Of a stretch of DNA of 64,000 nucleotides, positions 51,500 through 60,214 are shown piece by piece. Positions within the stretch are counted from its first letter, which is position 1. Each line of letters starts with the position of its first letter. The stretch lies in NCBI GenBank assembly GCA_021810505.1, contig JAJZIR010000005.1:62001-126000 (forward strand), read 5' to 3'. The translations under genes were made by a program, and so were the position numbers. Source of the stretch: a bacterium (GTDB taxonomy: Bacteria > Deinococcota > Deinococci > Deinococcales > Deinococcaceae). Below the pieces are notes generated by a model. It had not been told where the DNA came from, ran no database searches, and saw only the letters and a list, made by a program, of their open reading frames with translations.

Positions 51500-51574
51500 G
51501 CCAATTTTCCATGCCCAGCTTCTACCTGTCGAAATAAAATACTTTCCGCTAACAGAGTAATGATCGAATATCCT

Positions 51575-52462
51575 CCGGCCGCTCGCCCTATTGCCGATCG
51601 CCGGGTTCAGCGCGGTGGTCACCCTGGCGGCGCTGTACCTGGCGGGACGCCGGGACCTCGGCGCCGCCACGTTACCCAACCGGGCCCAGCGCAGGCCGAG
51701 GCTGCGGCTGCTCTTCGGCCAGCTCGGCCTGAGCATTCGCCTGGTCGGCTCCAGCGTCATCGGGTGGGTCTGCGCCCTGGCGATCACCGGGATGGTGCTG
51801 GGCTTGACCGCCAAGTCGGCTGAAGCGAGCATCTCCGGGTCGTCGGTGAGAGCCGTCTTCTCGCGCCTCGGGGCGCCGGGAGCTGGCACCCAAGCCTTTC
51901 TCGGCGTGTCGTTCCTCATCGTGGCCGTCCTGGTCGCCTTCCTGGCAGCCGGGCAGATCGGCGCCGCGAGGAGTGAGGAAGCCGAGGGGCGCCTGGACCA
52001 CCTGCTGGTCCGGCCAGTCGCCCGCCTATCGTGGCTGGCGGGACGGGCTGCGATCGCCGTGGCCATCCTCGTCGCGGGAGCCCTGGTAGCCGGTGCGGCG
52101 ACTTGGCTCGGAGCCGCCTCGCAGGGCGCCGCAGTGAGCTTCACCGCTCTGATCGGTGCCGGGGTGAACACCGTGCCACCGGCGCTGTGCCTCTTCGGCA
52201 TCGGGGTGCTCGCGCTGGGAGCCTGGCCGCGGGCCGCGCCGTATGTCGTCTATGCCGTGTTGGGCTGGTCGCTTCTCGCCAGATCGCCGGTTCGGCCGCC
52301 ACCAGCCGCTGGCTGGCCGACACGTCACTGTTCCACCAGATGGCCGCAGCCCCTGCAGTCAGCCCCAACTGGGCGGCAAGCACCGCCAGGATCGGGACCT
52401 GGGTCGCGTGCGCCGTCGCTGGCGCGGTAGCGTTCAGGCTGAGGGATATCCGAGGCACATGA
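51575..52462 (+). pseudogene. Truncated and frameshifted ABC exporter permease
   Basis: The frame starts abruptly within a permease (LLPIAGFSAVVTLAALYLAG) and continues through several membrane helices such as VIGWVCALAITGMVLGLTAK and EEAEGRLDHLLVRPVARLSW. Near 52270 the sensible reading moves to another frame (SAATSRWLADTSLFHQMAAA) and stops at 52462. The N-terminal half and the ATPase are missing. The style is that of actinobacterial antibiotic-exporter permeases. It overlaps the next gene (ATGA), so a former operon is preserved. Confidence 0.7.
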
Positions 52463-52953
52463 CTACCGAGCGACCTGAACCCAAGCCCGCACTCGCTGAC
52501 TGGCGGGCCGGCTTCGTCGAGGAGCTCGGCGCGCTCGGTACCGAAGTCGGTATCCCCCGGGCAATGATGCGCGTCCTCGCCCGGATGACCGTATGCGAAC
52601 CAGCCGAGCAGTCCGCCCAGCAGATCCAAGCAGCTCTCCGGCTTTCGCCAGCCGCCGTCAGCGGAGTCACGCGCCAGCTGATCGCCGCAGGTACCATCGA
52701 ACGGGTGTCGCGCCCGAGCGACCGGCGCATCCGCTGCCGCCTCGTCTCGGGGAGCTGGGAGGCGCCGATACGGGCGAAGCTCCGAGCCCTGGGCCGCCTG
52801 TGCCAGGTCGCCGAGCGAGGACTGGCTGCCGCGGGCGACCAAGCCGACGCCCGTCTCGCAGGGCTTCGGGACAGCTTCGCCTACTTCGAGGATGCGCTCG
52901 ACCGGTATGTGAGCCGGCGACAGCGACCCAAGGGGAGCACCCGCCCGGAATAG
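52459..52953 (+). CDS. MarR/GbsR-type regulator
   Basis: This 164-residue regulator has a winged-helix core, LGTEVGIPRAMMRVLARMTV then SAQQIQAALRLSPAAVSGVT and IERVSRPSDRRIRCRLV. It starts at ATG 52459, overlapping the stop of the broken permease gene. It probably regulated that exporter and may be left without a target. Confidence 0.8.
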   Translation: MTTERPEPKPALADWRAGFVEELGALGTEVGIPRAMMRVLARMTVCEPAEQSAQQIQAALRLSPAAVSGVTRQLIAAGTIERVSRPSDRRIRCRLVSGSWEAPIRAKLRALGRLCQVAERGLAAAGDQADARLAGLRDSFAYFEDALDRYVSRRQRPKGSTRPE

Positions 52954-53265
52954 GTCGTCCTGCGCTCGCCGCTATCTCCCTCACCCGCCCGGGCGGCCCG
53001 CCGCCGTGCTGACCAGCCGCTACACCCTCCGCCACCCGGAATTCCATGCCGCCGTCACCGAGCACCGCCAGCATGGGAAGGACGCCCTCCCCCTCACCGG
53101 CCTGGCGGTGCAGCTTGGCCAGCTTCGTCGATACCTCGGAGCAGTCGCTGCCGAGGTACGCCGGCACGAAGAGCAGCACCGCAAGCTCAACCGGGCGCCG
53201 TCCAAGCGGAGTGGACACCGATTTCCCCGACCCCGGCGGCGAGGCCTGGGCTCCGGTTAGCGCAT
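52954..53265. other. 312-bp stretch with no convincing gene
   Basis: A short plus-strand frame (about 53006-53260) reads RYTLRHPEFHAAVTEHRQHG and LGAVAAEVRRHEEQHRKLNR, which looks protein-like but is not recognised and has no ribosome binding site. It may be a fragment of a mobile-element accessory gene cut by the intron remnant. Confidence 0.35.
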
Positions 53266-53273
53266 AACTCGCA

Positions 53274-53307
53274 GAACCGGACCTGAACGCCTCCGCTCAT
53301 CCGGTTC
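53274..53307 (-). ncRNA. Group II intron domain V
   Basis: The 34-nt minus-strand element starts GAACCGGATGAGC and ends TCAGGTCCGGTTC. The outer 8-bp stem GAACCGGA/TCCGGTTC and the overall length are those of group II intron catalytic domain V. It stands just downstream of the reverse-transcriptase remnant, as expected. Confidence 0.65.
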
Positions 53308-53338
53308 CCATCGCCCAGCCGCCTGTTCGTACGAGCTT

Positions 53339-53720
53339 CTAGTGAGCGAAGAGGGTCGGAGATCGCCTGGTAACGGCCGCCAACCATGCCTTGGCTCGCC
53401 GGGTATGCCCCCGCAATCGCTTGTACTTCCGCATGGCCCAGCGAACGAGACCGCCGTTGATATGTCGTAGCACCGGATACAACCAGGGCTTGTAGGAGCG
53501 CCCGTAGTAACTGATCCATCCGGTCACGATGGGGTTGAACATGCGCGCCAGGTCCGAGGTTGAACATGCGTGCCAGGTCCGAGAGGGACTTGTCACTGCG
53601 CCTCGTGATGCGAGCTGCGGCCGCAGTGCATTGCCGTTGCACGTAGCGCAAGCAAAAGCAAAGGCCCCACCGGTCGGTAGGGCCCACAAGCACCGCGCTG
53701 GACTGCAATCTCCCTTTCTG
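53339..53720 (-). pseudogene. Group II intron reverse transcriptase/maturase, C-terminal remnant
   Basis: The minus strand reads RITRRSDKSLSDLARMF, then after a duplication IVTGWISYYGRSYKPWLYPV and LVRWAMRKYKRLRGHTRRAK, ending LFAH and a stop. This is the maturase/GIIM end of a group II intron reverse transcriptase. The reverse-transcriptase domain is absent, and a 25-bp tandem duplication shifts the frame. The intron is therefore dead. Confidence 0.82.
53533..53582. repeat. 25-bp tandem duplication in the intron maturase remnant
   Basis: Units 53533-53557 and 53558-53582 differ at one base. Twenty-five is not a multiple of three, so it breaks the maturase frame between the two copies of DLARMFN. 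Confidence 0.9.
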
Positions 53721-53947
53721 CGCGGTGGCCTCCCTTAGGAGGACTTGAGCCCGATGCGTGAGCAGAGCGGGGACAATGAAACTATAGAGGTTCAAAGGTG
53801 GAGCGCAGGATAAAGGGAGGCGCGCCCTGCTGCAGGTCCCCGGGCTCCTTTGGCTCCGGCCTGCGTTAGGGTCGGTCCGAGCGTCTCTCCGCCAGGTACC
53901 TGGGGCCCCGCTGCGCGCGGAAGCTGCCCGCCGGGTACCGGAGCAGG

Positions 53948-54562
53948 CTAGGGAGCGGATCCCCTGTAGTTGGTGTCGACGGCTCCCTCGAAGCGCACCA
54001 CATCGATCTCGAAGCGCGAGATGGAGTTTTCGATAGTCTGCGCCGTCACGCCGCCGCGCAGGTCCAGCTTGCTGAACAGGACCGGGTCGCCGTCCGAGAG
54101 CAGGTAGGCGTAGGAGAAGTGCCGGTCGTTCCAGGCCACCGAGCCATTCCAGTCGTTGATGGCCGGCCACTGCACCGGCTTATGCATGAGCAGCGTGACG
54201 CTGAGGTAGAGCATCCCGCAATTCCAGGTCTGGTGGTTGCAGGCCTTGAAGTCCAGAAATGCGGTGGTACGCAGGAAGTACAGCTGGTAGTAGGGGCGGC
54301 CGCTTTTGTGGAACCGTGGCTGGTACGAGGCCAAGCCGCTGAGCAGGCCCTGGATGGCCTTCTGGCTGATCTCGGTGTAAAGGCGCGTAGCTGGGGCCGC
54401 GGCTCGGCTGCTGGGCAGGGGAGAGCTGCTGCCACCGGCCAGCGGGGAGGCGCTGCTGGCCAGGGCGGCGCTCAGGCTGAGCAGGGCCAGCAGGCTGAGA
54501 CGGGCCAGCTTGGACGATGGGGGCGTGGGGTCTAGGGCTCGCTGGGGGATCAACTCGCGCAT
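53948..54562 (-). CDS. Secreted hypothetical protein
   Basis: This 204-residue protein has a signal-peptide-like segment (LARLSLLALLSLSAALASSA) and a mature part with YYQLYFLRTTAFLDFKACNH and WNCGMLYLSVTLLMHKPVQW. Two cysteines could form a disulfide. ATG 54562 with AGGAGG upstream is preferred to the longer frame. The family is unknown. It lies 28 nt after another secreted protein gene on the same strand and may be cotranscribed with it. Confidence 0.7.
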   Translation of the reverse strand: MRELIPQRALDPTPPSSKLARLSLLALLSLSAALASSASPLAGGSSSPLPSSRAAAPATRLYTEISQKAIQGLLSGLASYQPRFHKSGRPYYQLYFLRTTAFLDFKACNHQTWNCGMLYLSVTLLMHKPVQWPAINDWNGSVAWNDRHFSYAYLLSDGDPVLFSKLDLRGGVTAQTIENSISRFEIDVVRFEGAVDTNYRGSAP

Positions 54563-54590
54563 CTCGGTCCTCCTTAGGGGACGGGCGGCT

Positions 54591-56561
54591 TCATGGGAGC
54601 CGCTGGAGAGTGCTCTGGCCGGGGCCGCAGGCTCCGGTGGTGACTCCGCCACCGGAATTCAGGCAGAGGCTCTGTGGTCCAGTCTGGAACTGGGTGTTCA
54701 GGCTGTAGTAGGACCCGGAGGTCGGATCCTTGTAGAGCGTCTGTCCAGCCAGGGCGCTGTCCCACATCGCTCCCACCTGGGTGTTGGTGGCCATCTGGCT
54801 GGAAAACTCCTGCCACTGCATCTGCCGCATCTGCTGACCCCAGCTGGCGATGGTCTGATCGGTTTGGCGGAAGATCGCCAGGCTGGTCTCGGCGCTATGG
54901 ATGATGATGAGCCGCTCCAGGGCCAGCTGGATCTGGCGCTCCATGGCGGCGTAGAAGGACACCAGGCGCTGCAGCGGGGCCAGCAGCCAACGCGCGGAGG
55001 GCTGGAAGGTGCTCAGGATGGTGCCGCAGGTGGCGAGGTCGCCCTGGTTGAGGGGAGCGCCGCGGCGGCTGCACAAGCTGGCCAGCACCCAGGTCTCGCT
55101 GGCGCCAGCTCCCCAGACCGGGCTGGGCGTGCGGATCAGGCCCAGCTGCAGCTCGGCGCCGTAGACCACGCCCCCCCGCTGCAGCGCCGCGCTGAGCTCG
55201 GCCCGGTCGGAGGACTGCGCGGTGAAGTGGGGATGGCCGAGCGGGCCGAACAGGGCTGCCATGCTCTGCAGGATCAGGGATTGCACGGATTGGATCCCCC
55301 AGGGGCGGCGGTCGAACTGCTGCATAGCCTGCAGCAGGCTATGCATGCAGCGCAGACCGCTGCGCTGCTGGAAGCAGCGCCGGTACAGCGCTTGGTAGCT
55401 AGGGGAGGAGAAGGCCAGGACCGAGAGCGAGGTAGGAGGGAAAATTCTCACCTCGAGGCCTCCCCCCGGGGAGGTAGCGGCGACGTCACCGCCCCGGCCG
55501 CCCAGCTTCCAGCCTGCGGGGAGGGCGATCTGGTAACCGGCCTGGGCAGGCAGCTGGGCGGGGCGCAACACCGCGCCGAACTTGAAGGCGGTGACGGGTT
55601 CGGGCCCGGCTGTGGCCGGCCCCCCGCCCTGTACCTGCGCCGCGCTGAGGCAGCCTCCCCTGCGGTACACCGCGGCTTCTTGCTCAGCGAAGCGGCCGGG
55701 CTTGCCCAGAAAGAGCAGCAACTTCACTTCGGGCCGGGTCTGGGCCGTCGCCCGCACTTCCACGGCGGTGATTTTTGCGTCCCGGGTCTTGGCCTGTACG
55801 TGTACGGCCAGGTAGGTCAGCAGCGCCTCGGCGGTGTGGTCCCCGGGGGTCTGGCAGCGGGCCAGCAGGCGGAACCGCGGCTTGGTGTCGAAACCGGAGA
55901 TCATCCGGTCCAGCACCTTGTTAGCAGGCACTACCTTGGTCGGCTGGCTGGGCGGCAGGGCGATGAAGATGGCCTGCTCCCCCGACGGGGCGGTGAAGAG
56001 GAACTCAGAGGTTGCCGGCTCGCTGAGCTTCCAGTCCCTGGGAATGCGGTAAAGCGGCGCGGCCAGCTGGCTGGCCGCCACCGGCGCCGCCGTGCTGGGT
56101 GCGGCGCCCCTCTCCGGCTGCGCCGGCCTCAGGCAGCCTCCCCCGCGGTAGAGCGCCGCTTGGCGCTGGGGGAACGACGCCGGAGGGGCCATGAACAGAA
56201 CCAAGGCGTCTCCTTGGGGGCTGCTCATGGCGGTGACCCGCTCTTCCAGCGGGCCCTGGGGGCCGGTAAAGCTCCACAGCGCCTCGGCGGTGTGGTCCCC
56301 GGGGGTCTGGCAGCGGGCCAGCAGGCGGAACTGCGAGTTCTTCTGATAGTCGGCCAGCAGCTGGTCCAGCAGCGCGCTGGCCGAGCCGGAGAAGGGAGCC
56401 GGGCTGATCACGTCGACGGTGGCCTGACCCGAAGGAGATGTGAAGATGGTCTGGGGTCCCTGTTGGCTGTGCTTCCAGGTGTTGGGGATCTGGTACAGCT
56501 GCGCCGACGCGCTGCCCAGCGCCAGGAGAATGGCCCAAGCTACCCACCGTTGCCTCCGCAC
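54591..56561 (-). CDS. Large secreted protein with internal duplication
   Basis: This 656-residue protein has a signal peptide ending LALGSASAQ. Two N-terminal modules of about 150 residues each share FRLLARCQTPGDHTAEAL and a closing RQAALYRGGGCL or EQEAAVYRRGGCL, with conserved Cys pairs. The C-terminal part includes MAATNTQVGAMWDSALAGQT-like sequence and an Ala/Gln-rich helical region, reminiscent of phage or pilus-like domains, but nothing is recognised. It is followed by the smaller secreted protein gene and preceded by the BTAD regulator. Confidence 0.75.
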   Translation of the reverse strand: MRRQRWVAWAILLALGSASAQLYQIPNTWKHSQQGPQTIFTSPSGQATVDVISPAPFSGSASALLDQLLADYQKNSQFRLLARCQTPGDHTAEALWSFTGPQGPLEERVTAMSSPQGDALVLFMAPPASFPQRQAALYRGGGCLRPAQPERGAAPSTAAPVAASQLAAPLYRIPRDWKLSEPATSEFLFTAPSGEQAIFIALPPSQPTKVVPANKVLDRMISGFDTKPRFRLLARCQTPGDHTAEALLTYLAVHVQAKTRDAKITAVEVRATAQTRPEVKLLLFLGKPGRFAEQEAAVYRRGGCLSAAQVQGGGPATAGPEPVTAFKFGAVLRPAQLPAQAGYQIALPAGWKLGGRGGDVAATSPGGGLEVRIFPPTSLSVLAFSSPSYQALYRRCFQQRSGLRCMHSLLQAMQQFDRRPWGIQSVQSLILQSMAALFGPLGHPHFTAQSSDRAELSAALQRGGVVYGAELQLGLIRTPSPVWGAGASETWVLASLCSRRGAPLNQGDLATCGTILSTFQPSARWLLAPLQRLVSFYAAMERQIQLALERLIIIHSAETSLAIFRQTDQTIASWGQQMRQMQWQEFSSQMATNTQVGAMWDSALAGQTLYKDPTSGSYYSLNTQFQTGPQSLCLNSGGGVTTGACGPGQSTLQRLP

Positions 56562-56629
56562 GCTTCCACCTCCAGCGCCAGGCTAGCGCGGGGGCCCTTA
56601 CATCCCGCTTAAAGGCGAATTGCAGCGTC

Positions 56630-59350
56630 CTAGCGCGGAAGTTTTCCCCTTCGGCCCAGGTCGCTGAGCAGCTTGTTGGTCTCCGGGAGGGGTTCTAAGG
56701 AGGTTTCCTCCCGGAGCTGCGCGGCGAAGTCGGCGTAGCGGCGGACCGCCTCGGCGCGCTCGCCCAGGAAAAGTAGCAACCGGAGCAGCTCCTGGAGCGC
56801 GCTCTCGTTCAGGGGGTCCAGGCTGAGGGCTCGTTCCAGCCAGCGCTTGGCCAGCTCGGGGGAGTTGCCGGCCGAGCTGCGGGTCAGCAGGGAGACGACC
56901 TGGCGCTGCAGCTCTTCGCGGGCCTGGTCGACCGCCGGTAGATCGATGCCCGGGGCCAGCGGGCCGCGGTAGAGGGTGTAGCAGCGCTCGGCGTCTTCGG
57001 AGAGCAGGGCGCGCTCGAGCTCGCCTAGGTCTGAGTCCACCTGGCTGCGCAGCAGCGCGGAACCCACCAGCTCCCCTTGGGCGAAGAGCCCCGCCTGCTT
57101 CCTGAGGCGGTGGAGTTGGACGCCCAGGGTGTTGTGCGAGCGCTCCGGGTCCTGCTCGGGCCAAAGCGCCTCGGCGATCTGATCCCTGCTCAGCCCCAGC
57201 AGCGCCAAGACCAGCAGCTGCAGGGGCTTACCCCGCAGCGCGAGGGGCTGCTCGCCGCGGTGCACCGCGATCTCTCCGAGAAGGCGGACCCGCAGCGGGG
57301 GAATTTCGGAGCGATGGCGCTGCGCCGCCTCCTTCCAGCCGGCGCCCAGCACCTCTTCGGCCGGATAGGCGTCGGACAGCTCCGGGCGGTTCCTGGGGAG
57401 CTCCCGGATTGGGATGAGGGCCGGCAGCACCTTGGCCCCGCTGGCGGTGAGCGCTAGGAGCTCTTGCAGGTCCCTCGCGCGCCGGCCCAGCCGGTAGCGG
57501 GTGGCCTGCCACTCCAGCTGCTCCAGACGGCTCAGCGGTTTGGCCGGCAGGTCGCGCAGCTGCGCCCTGGGCTGGCTGGCCAGGCAGCGCAGCAGGTCGG
57601 CGCTCAGCCCCTGGGTTCCGCTGAGCACCGCGCGCGCTTCAGCCAGCTGGCCGCTGCCCAGGAGCACCTTGGCCCAGCCAACCCGGAGCTGGCCGGTCAG
57701 CTCGGCCGAGCTCCAATGCTCGCTCCTAGCCACCAAAGGCGCGAACGCCTGGCTGCTTCCCCGCAGCTGCGCGCCCAGACCCTCCGCGGCCAAGGCTTCC
57801 AGCGGGGCCCGGCGGCTCTCCTTGACCGCCAGGTCCAGGTGGGCGAGGGCGCGGCCCCTCTCGGCCAGCAGCCAGTGCAGCTCGGCCAGCTCGCGGTGGG
57901 CCTGCGCCAGGTTGTGCGGTAAACCTCGCTCCAGATCGGGTAGCGCCTCCTCCTTGAGCGCGACCCAGCCGGCCAGATCGCCGCTCTGCTCGAAGCGGAT
58001 CCTCCCTAGGTTGTCCAGCGCCGACGCCCTCTCCCCGCTGCCCTGCGGCAGGAGCTCGAGGGCCCGGCGGACCAGTTCGCCGGCTCTGTCCAGGTCTCCT
58101 CCCTCGAAGTACACCCGGGCGACGTCGTTCAGGAAAGCCCCGGCCAGCGGCGCATCGACCTGGGTGAGCAGGGTCAGCCCGGCTTCCGCTGCGGCCAGCG
58201 CCTCGGCCTGGCGGTGGCCGGCCAGCTGGAAAGCGATGTGCCCGTAGGCCTCCAAGCGCAGCGCGGGCGGCGCCTCCCCACCGCTCAGCAGCTCCCGCAA
58301 CTGGTCGGTTCCCAGCTGCAGCTGACCGGAGCGCAGCAAGGCGATGGCCCGCCGGAGCTGGCGCAGCGGGCTGCGGGGTAGGGCCGCCGCTGCCTCCCAG
58401 CGCAGGAAGCGCTGCGGGTCGGCCAGGGGGTCCTCGTCCAGCCAGGCGGCCTCCAGGAGCTCGGCCAGCTGCGCGGCCGATCCGGCGCTGCAGTAGGCCT
58501 CTGCGCGCAGGGAAGGGGGTAAGCGCCGCGCTTCCTGCGCAGCCGCCTCCCGCACTGGGCTGGGATCCGCCTCCAACAGGCTGCTGCGCAGGAAGGGGTG
58601 TAGCCGGTACCCACCTTCCAGGCGTTGCAGCAGCCCGGAGGCGTCCAGCTCTAGAGTCGCCCCGGTCGCGGCGGCGCTGGGCAGGTAATCTAAGTTGGCC
58701 AGAAACTGCGCTTCCCGCCAAGCCTCCGGGCTGACGCCGTCCCGCCAGCCGGTCAGAATCGCCTCGGTGTCGGCCAGCTCCGGGCTCCGCGAGAGCAGGT
58801 GCAGGGCCAGCGGCCAGCCGCCGGTGCGCTCCCAGGCCGCGCGCCCCTGGGCTTCGCCCCCGAAGAGCAGCCCAGCTTCTTCTGGGGTAAAAGCTAGCTC
58901 AGCCGCGCCCAGCTCCAGCAACCGCCCGGCCGCCCGCCACTTGGGCAGGGCGGGGACGGCTAGGGCGGAGCGCGAGGCCAGCAGGATGAGACCCAAGGGC
59001 GGTTGGAGCAGGGCGTCCAGCTCGGCTCCCTCCTGACCGCTCAGGTCTTCTACGACCAGCAGGGTGGGGACCTCGGAGAGCCGCTCCCGGATGAGCCCCC
59101 AAGGGGCGTCCCCGGGCAACTCCAGCTGCTCCACCAGCAGGGAGTGCAGCGGCTGGCCACCGGGTACTTGCCAGAGCACCCGGTGGCCCGAGGACTCCAG
59201 GGCTTCGGCCCATTGGGCCGACAGGATGCTCTTGCCGAAGCCGTAAGGTGCGCGCAACCAAAGCACCCAACCGGGTTCGCTGGGGAGCAGTCGGATGAGC
59301 CGGGGGCGCAGCAAGTAGCGGTCCCCGGTGCGGGGCCGTAGGTTGCGCAT
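56630..59350 (-). CDS. Large AAA-ATPase/BTAD transcriptional activator
   Basis: This 906-residue regulator has an N-terminal MalT-like AAA/STAND NTPase domain with Walker A WLRAPYGFGKSILSAQWAEA, then a long helical TPR-like region, and at the C-terminus a SARP-type DNA-binding and BTAD domain (VRLLGEIAVHRGEQPLALRG, LVLALLGLSRDQIAEALWPE and LALERALSLDPLNESALQEL-like). Such proteins activate nearby operons on binding a ligand. ATG 59350 with TACACT 7 nt upstream is the likely start. The adjacent secreted protein genes are its most obvious targets. Confidence 0.85.
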   Translation of the reverse strand: MRNLRPRTGDRYLLRPRLIRLLPSEPGWVLWLRAPYGFGKSILSAQWAEALESSGHRVLWQVPGGQPLHSLLVEQLELPGDAPWGLIRERLSEVPTLLVVEDLSGQEGAELDALLQPPLGLILLASRSALAVPALPKWRAAGRLLELGAAELAFTPEEAGLLFGGEAQGRAAWERTGGWPLALHLLSRSPELADTEAILTGWRDGVSPEAWREAQFLANLDYLPSAAATGATLELDASGLLQRLEGGYRLHPFLRSSLLEADPSPVREAAAQEARRLPPSLRAEAYCSAGSAAQLAELLEAAWLDEDPLADPQRFLRWEAAAALPRSPLRQLRRAIALLRSGQLQLGTDQLRELLSGGEAPPALRLEAYGHIAFQLAGHRQAEALAAAEAGLTLLTQVDAPLAGAFLNDVARVYFEGGDLDRAGELVRRALELLPQGSGERASALDNLGRIRFEQSGDLAGWVALKEEALPDLERGLPHNLAQAHRELAELHWLLAERGRALAHLDLAVKESRRAPLEALAAEGLGAQLRGSSQAFAPLVARSEHWSSAELTGQLRVGWAKVLLGSGQLAEARAVLSGTQGLSADLLRCLASQPRAQLRDLPAKPLSRLEQLEWQATRYRLGRRARDLQELLALTASGAKVLPALIPIRELPRNRPELSDAYPAEEVLGAGWKEAAQRHRSEIPPLRVRLLGEIAVHRGEQPLALRGKPLQLLVLALLGLSRDQIAEALWPEQDPERSHNTLGVQLHRLRKQAGLFAQGELVGSALLRSQVDSDLGELERALLSEDAERCYTLYRGPLAPGIDLPAVDQAREELQRQVVSLLTRSSAGNSPELAKRWLERALSLDPLNESALQELLRLLLFLGERAEAVRRYADFAAQLREETSLEPLPETNKLLSDLGRRGKLPR

Positions 59351-59357
59351 TGGAATC

Positions 59358-59363
59358 AGTGTA
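59358..59363 (-). promoter_or_regulatory. -10 element of a probable leaderless promoter (BTAD regulator)
   Basis: TACACT on the minus strand is 7 nt before the ATG at 59350 and no ribosome binding site intervenes. Confidence 0.55.
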
Positions 59364-59593
59364 GCAGCAACCCTGCGGCGCATACCCGGCTGAGCGGGTG
59401 GGGGAGGGCGCGGCCTCGGCGGCGCACCAGCGCTCTAGCTCGCCGCTGCCGCCGGCTTGGTAGCCGCGAAGCGAGCGCGCCGGGCCTACCAAGCGGGAGG
59501 CCCGGCCGACCCCGACTGGGAGCTGCCGGGAAAATCCCGTTCGCGCTGGCAGGCAGCGGCCATGATCATGGTTGGGCGCGCTCGGTCCCCGGG

Positions 59594-60151
59594 CTAACCC
59601 CGCGCTCCGCCCGACCTGTGCTTGGCATAGCTGCGCGCCGCACGCATCCGATTGCCGCAGCGCTGGCTGTGCCAGCGCTGGCGCGGGTCGGTGCGCAGGA
59701 ACAGGACGACGCAGTCATCCGCGCCGCACTCGGCGAGGTTCGCGGACGAGTCCGCGGCGAGCGAGATGATGGCGCTCGCCAGGGCCGCGAAGAGTTCGGT
59801 CAGGTCGCGCGGATTCGCCGATCCACTCCCGCTGAACCGAAGCGATGCCCGCCAGTCCTCGCCGAGTTGGTCCGAGCGCGGTGCGGCCGCGCTGCTCTGG
59901 TTGAGGAGGAGCAGGTCATCGGGGGCGGGTGCGCTGCCGGCCAGCCGCGCCCGGAGTAGGCGCTGTGCGCTGTCTCGCAGCGCCAGGAGCCGCGCGTGCT
60001 CGGCTTTCTCGAGGGCGCGCGCCTGTTGGTAGCCGAGTTCGTGCTCCAGCCAGGCGGACGCGGCCGCCGGGTCGCCCAGCGACTCGATCCGGCCAGAAGG
60101 TCGGTCCCGGCGGGTGTTCACGAACGCGAGCGCTGCGCCCGAATCGAACAT
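59594..60151 (-). CDS. CGNR zinc-finger transcriptional regulator
   Basis: This 185-residue protein has an N-terminal ABATE-like region starting DSGAALAFVNTRRDRPSGRI and a C-terminal CGNR zinc finger: CGADDCVVLFLRTDP, then HSQRCGNRMRAARSYAKHR. This family regulates stress or catabolic genes. It is divergent from the metallo-hydrolase gene with a shared spacer of 63 nt. ATG 60151 has TATCAT 6 nt upstream. Confidence 0.88.
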   Translation of the reverse strand: MFDSGAALAFVNTRRDRPSGRIESLGDPAAASAWLEHELGYQQARALEKAEHARLLALRDSAQRLLRARLAGSAPAPDDLLLLNQSSAAAPRSDQLGEDWRASLRFSGSGSANPRDLTELFAALASAIISLAADSSANLAECGADDCVVLFLRTDPRQRWHSQRCGNRMRAARSYAKHRSGGARG

Positions 60152-60157
60152 GCCCCG

Positions 60158-60163
60158 ATGATA
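60158..60163 (-). promoter_or_regulatory. -10 element of a probable leaderless promoter (CGNR regulator)
   Basis: TATCAT on the minus strand is 6 nt before the ATG at 60151. It is the same hexamer and spacing as for the recombinase. Confidence 0.55.
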
Positions 60164-60179
60164 TCCCTAACGGAAGACG

Positions 60180-60208
60180 TTGACATTTCTCGTTATGAGG
60201 ATCATAGT
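60180..60208 (+). promoter_or_regulatory. Near-consensus promoter of the metallo-hydrolase gene
   Basis: TTGACA (60180-60185) and CATAGT (60203-60208) are separated by exactly 17 nt, and the -10 box ends 6 nt before ATG 60215. This is the clearest leaderless promoter in the window. Confidence 0.8.
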
Positions 60209-60214
60209 CATCTC

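Noticed and set aside
54510-56612. 700-codon plus-strand open frame
   Set aside because: It is antisense to the secreted-protein gene, composed of Gly, Gln, Ala and Arg as expected for a shadow frame in GC-rich DNA, and has no motif.
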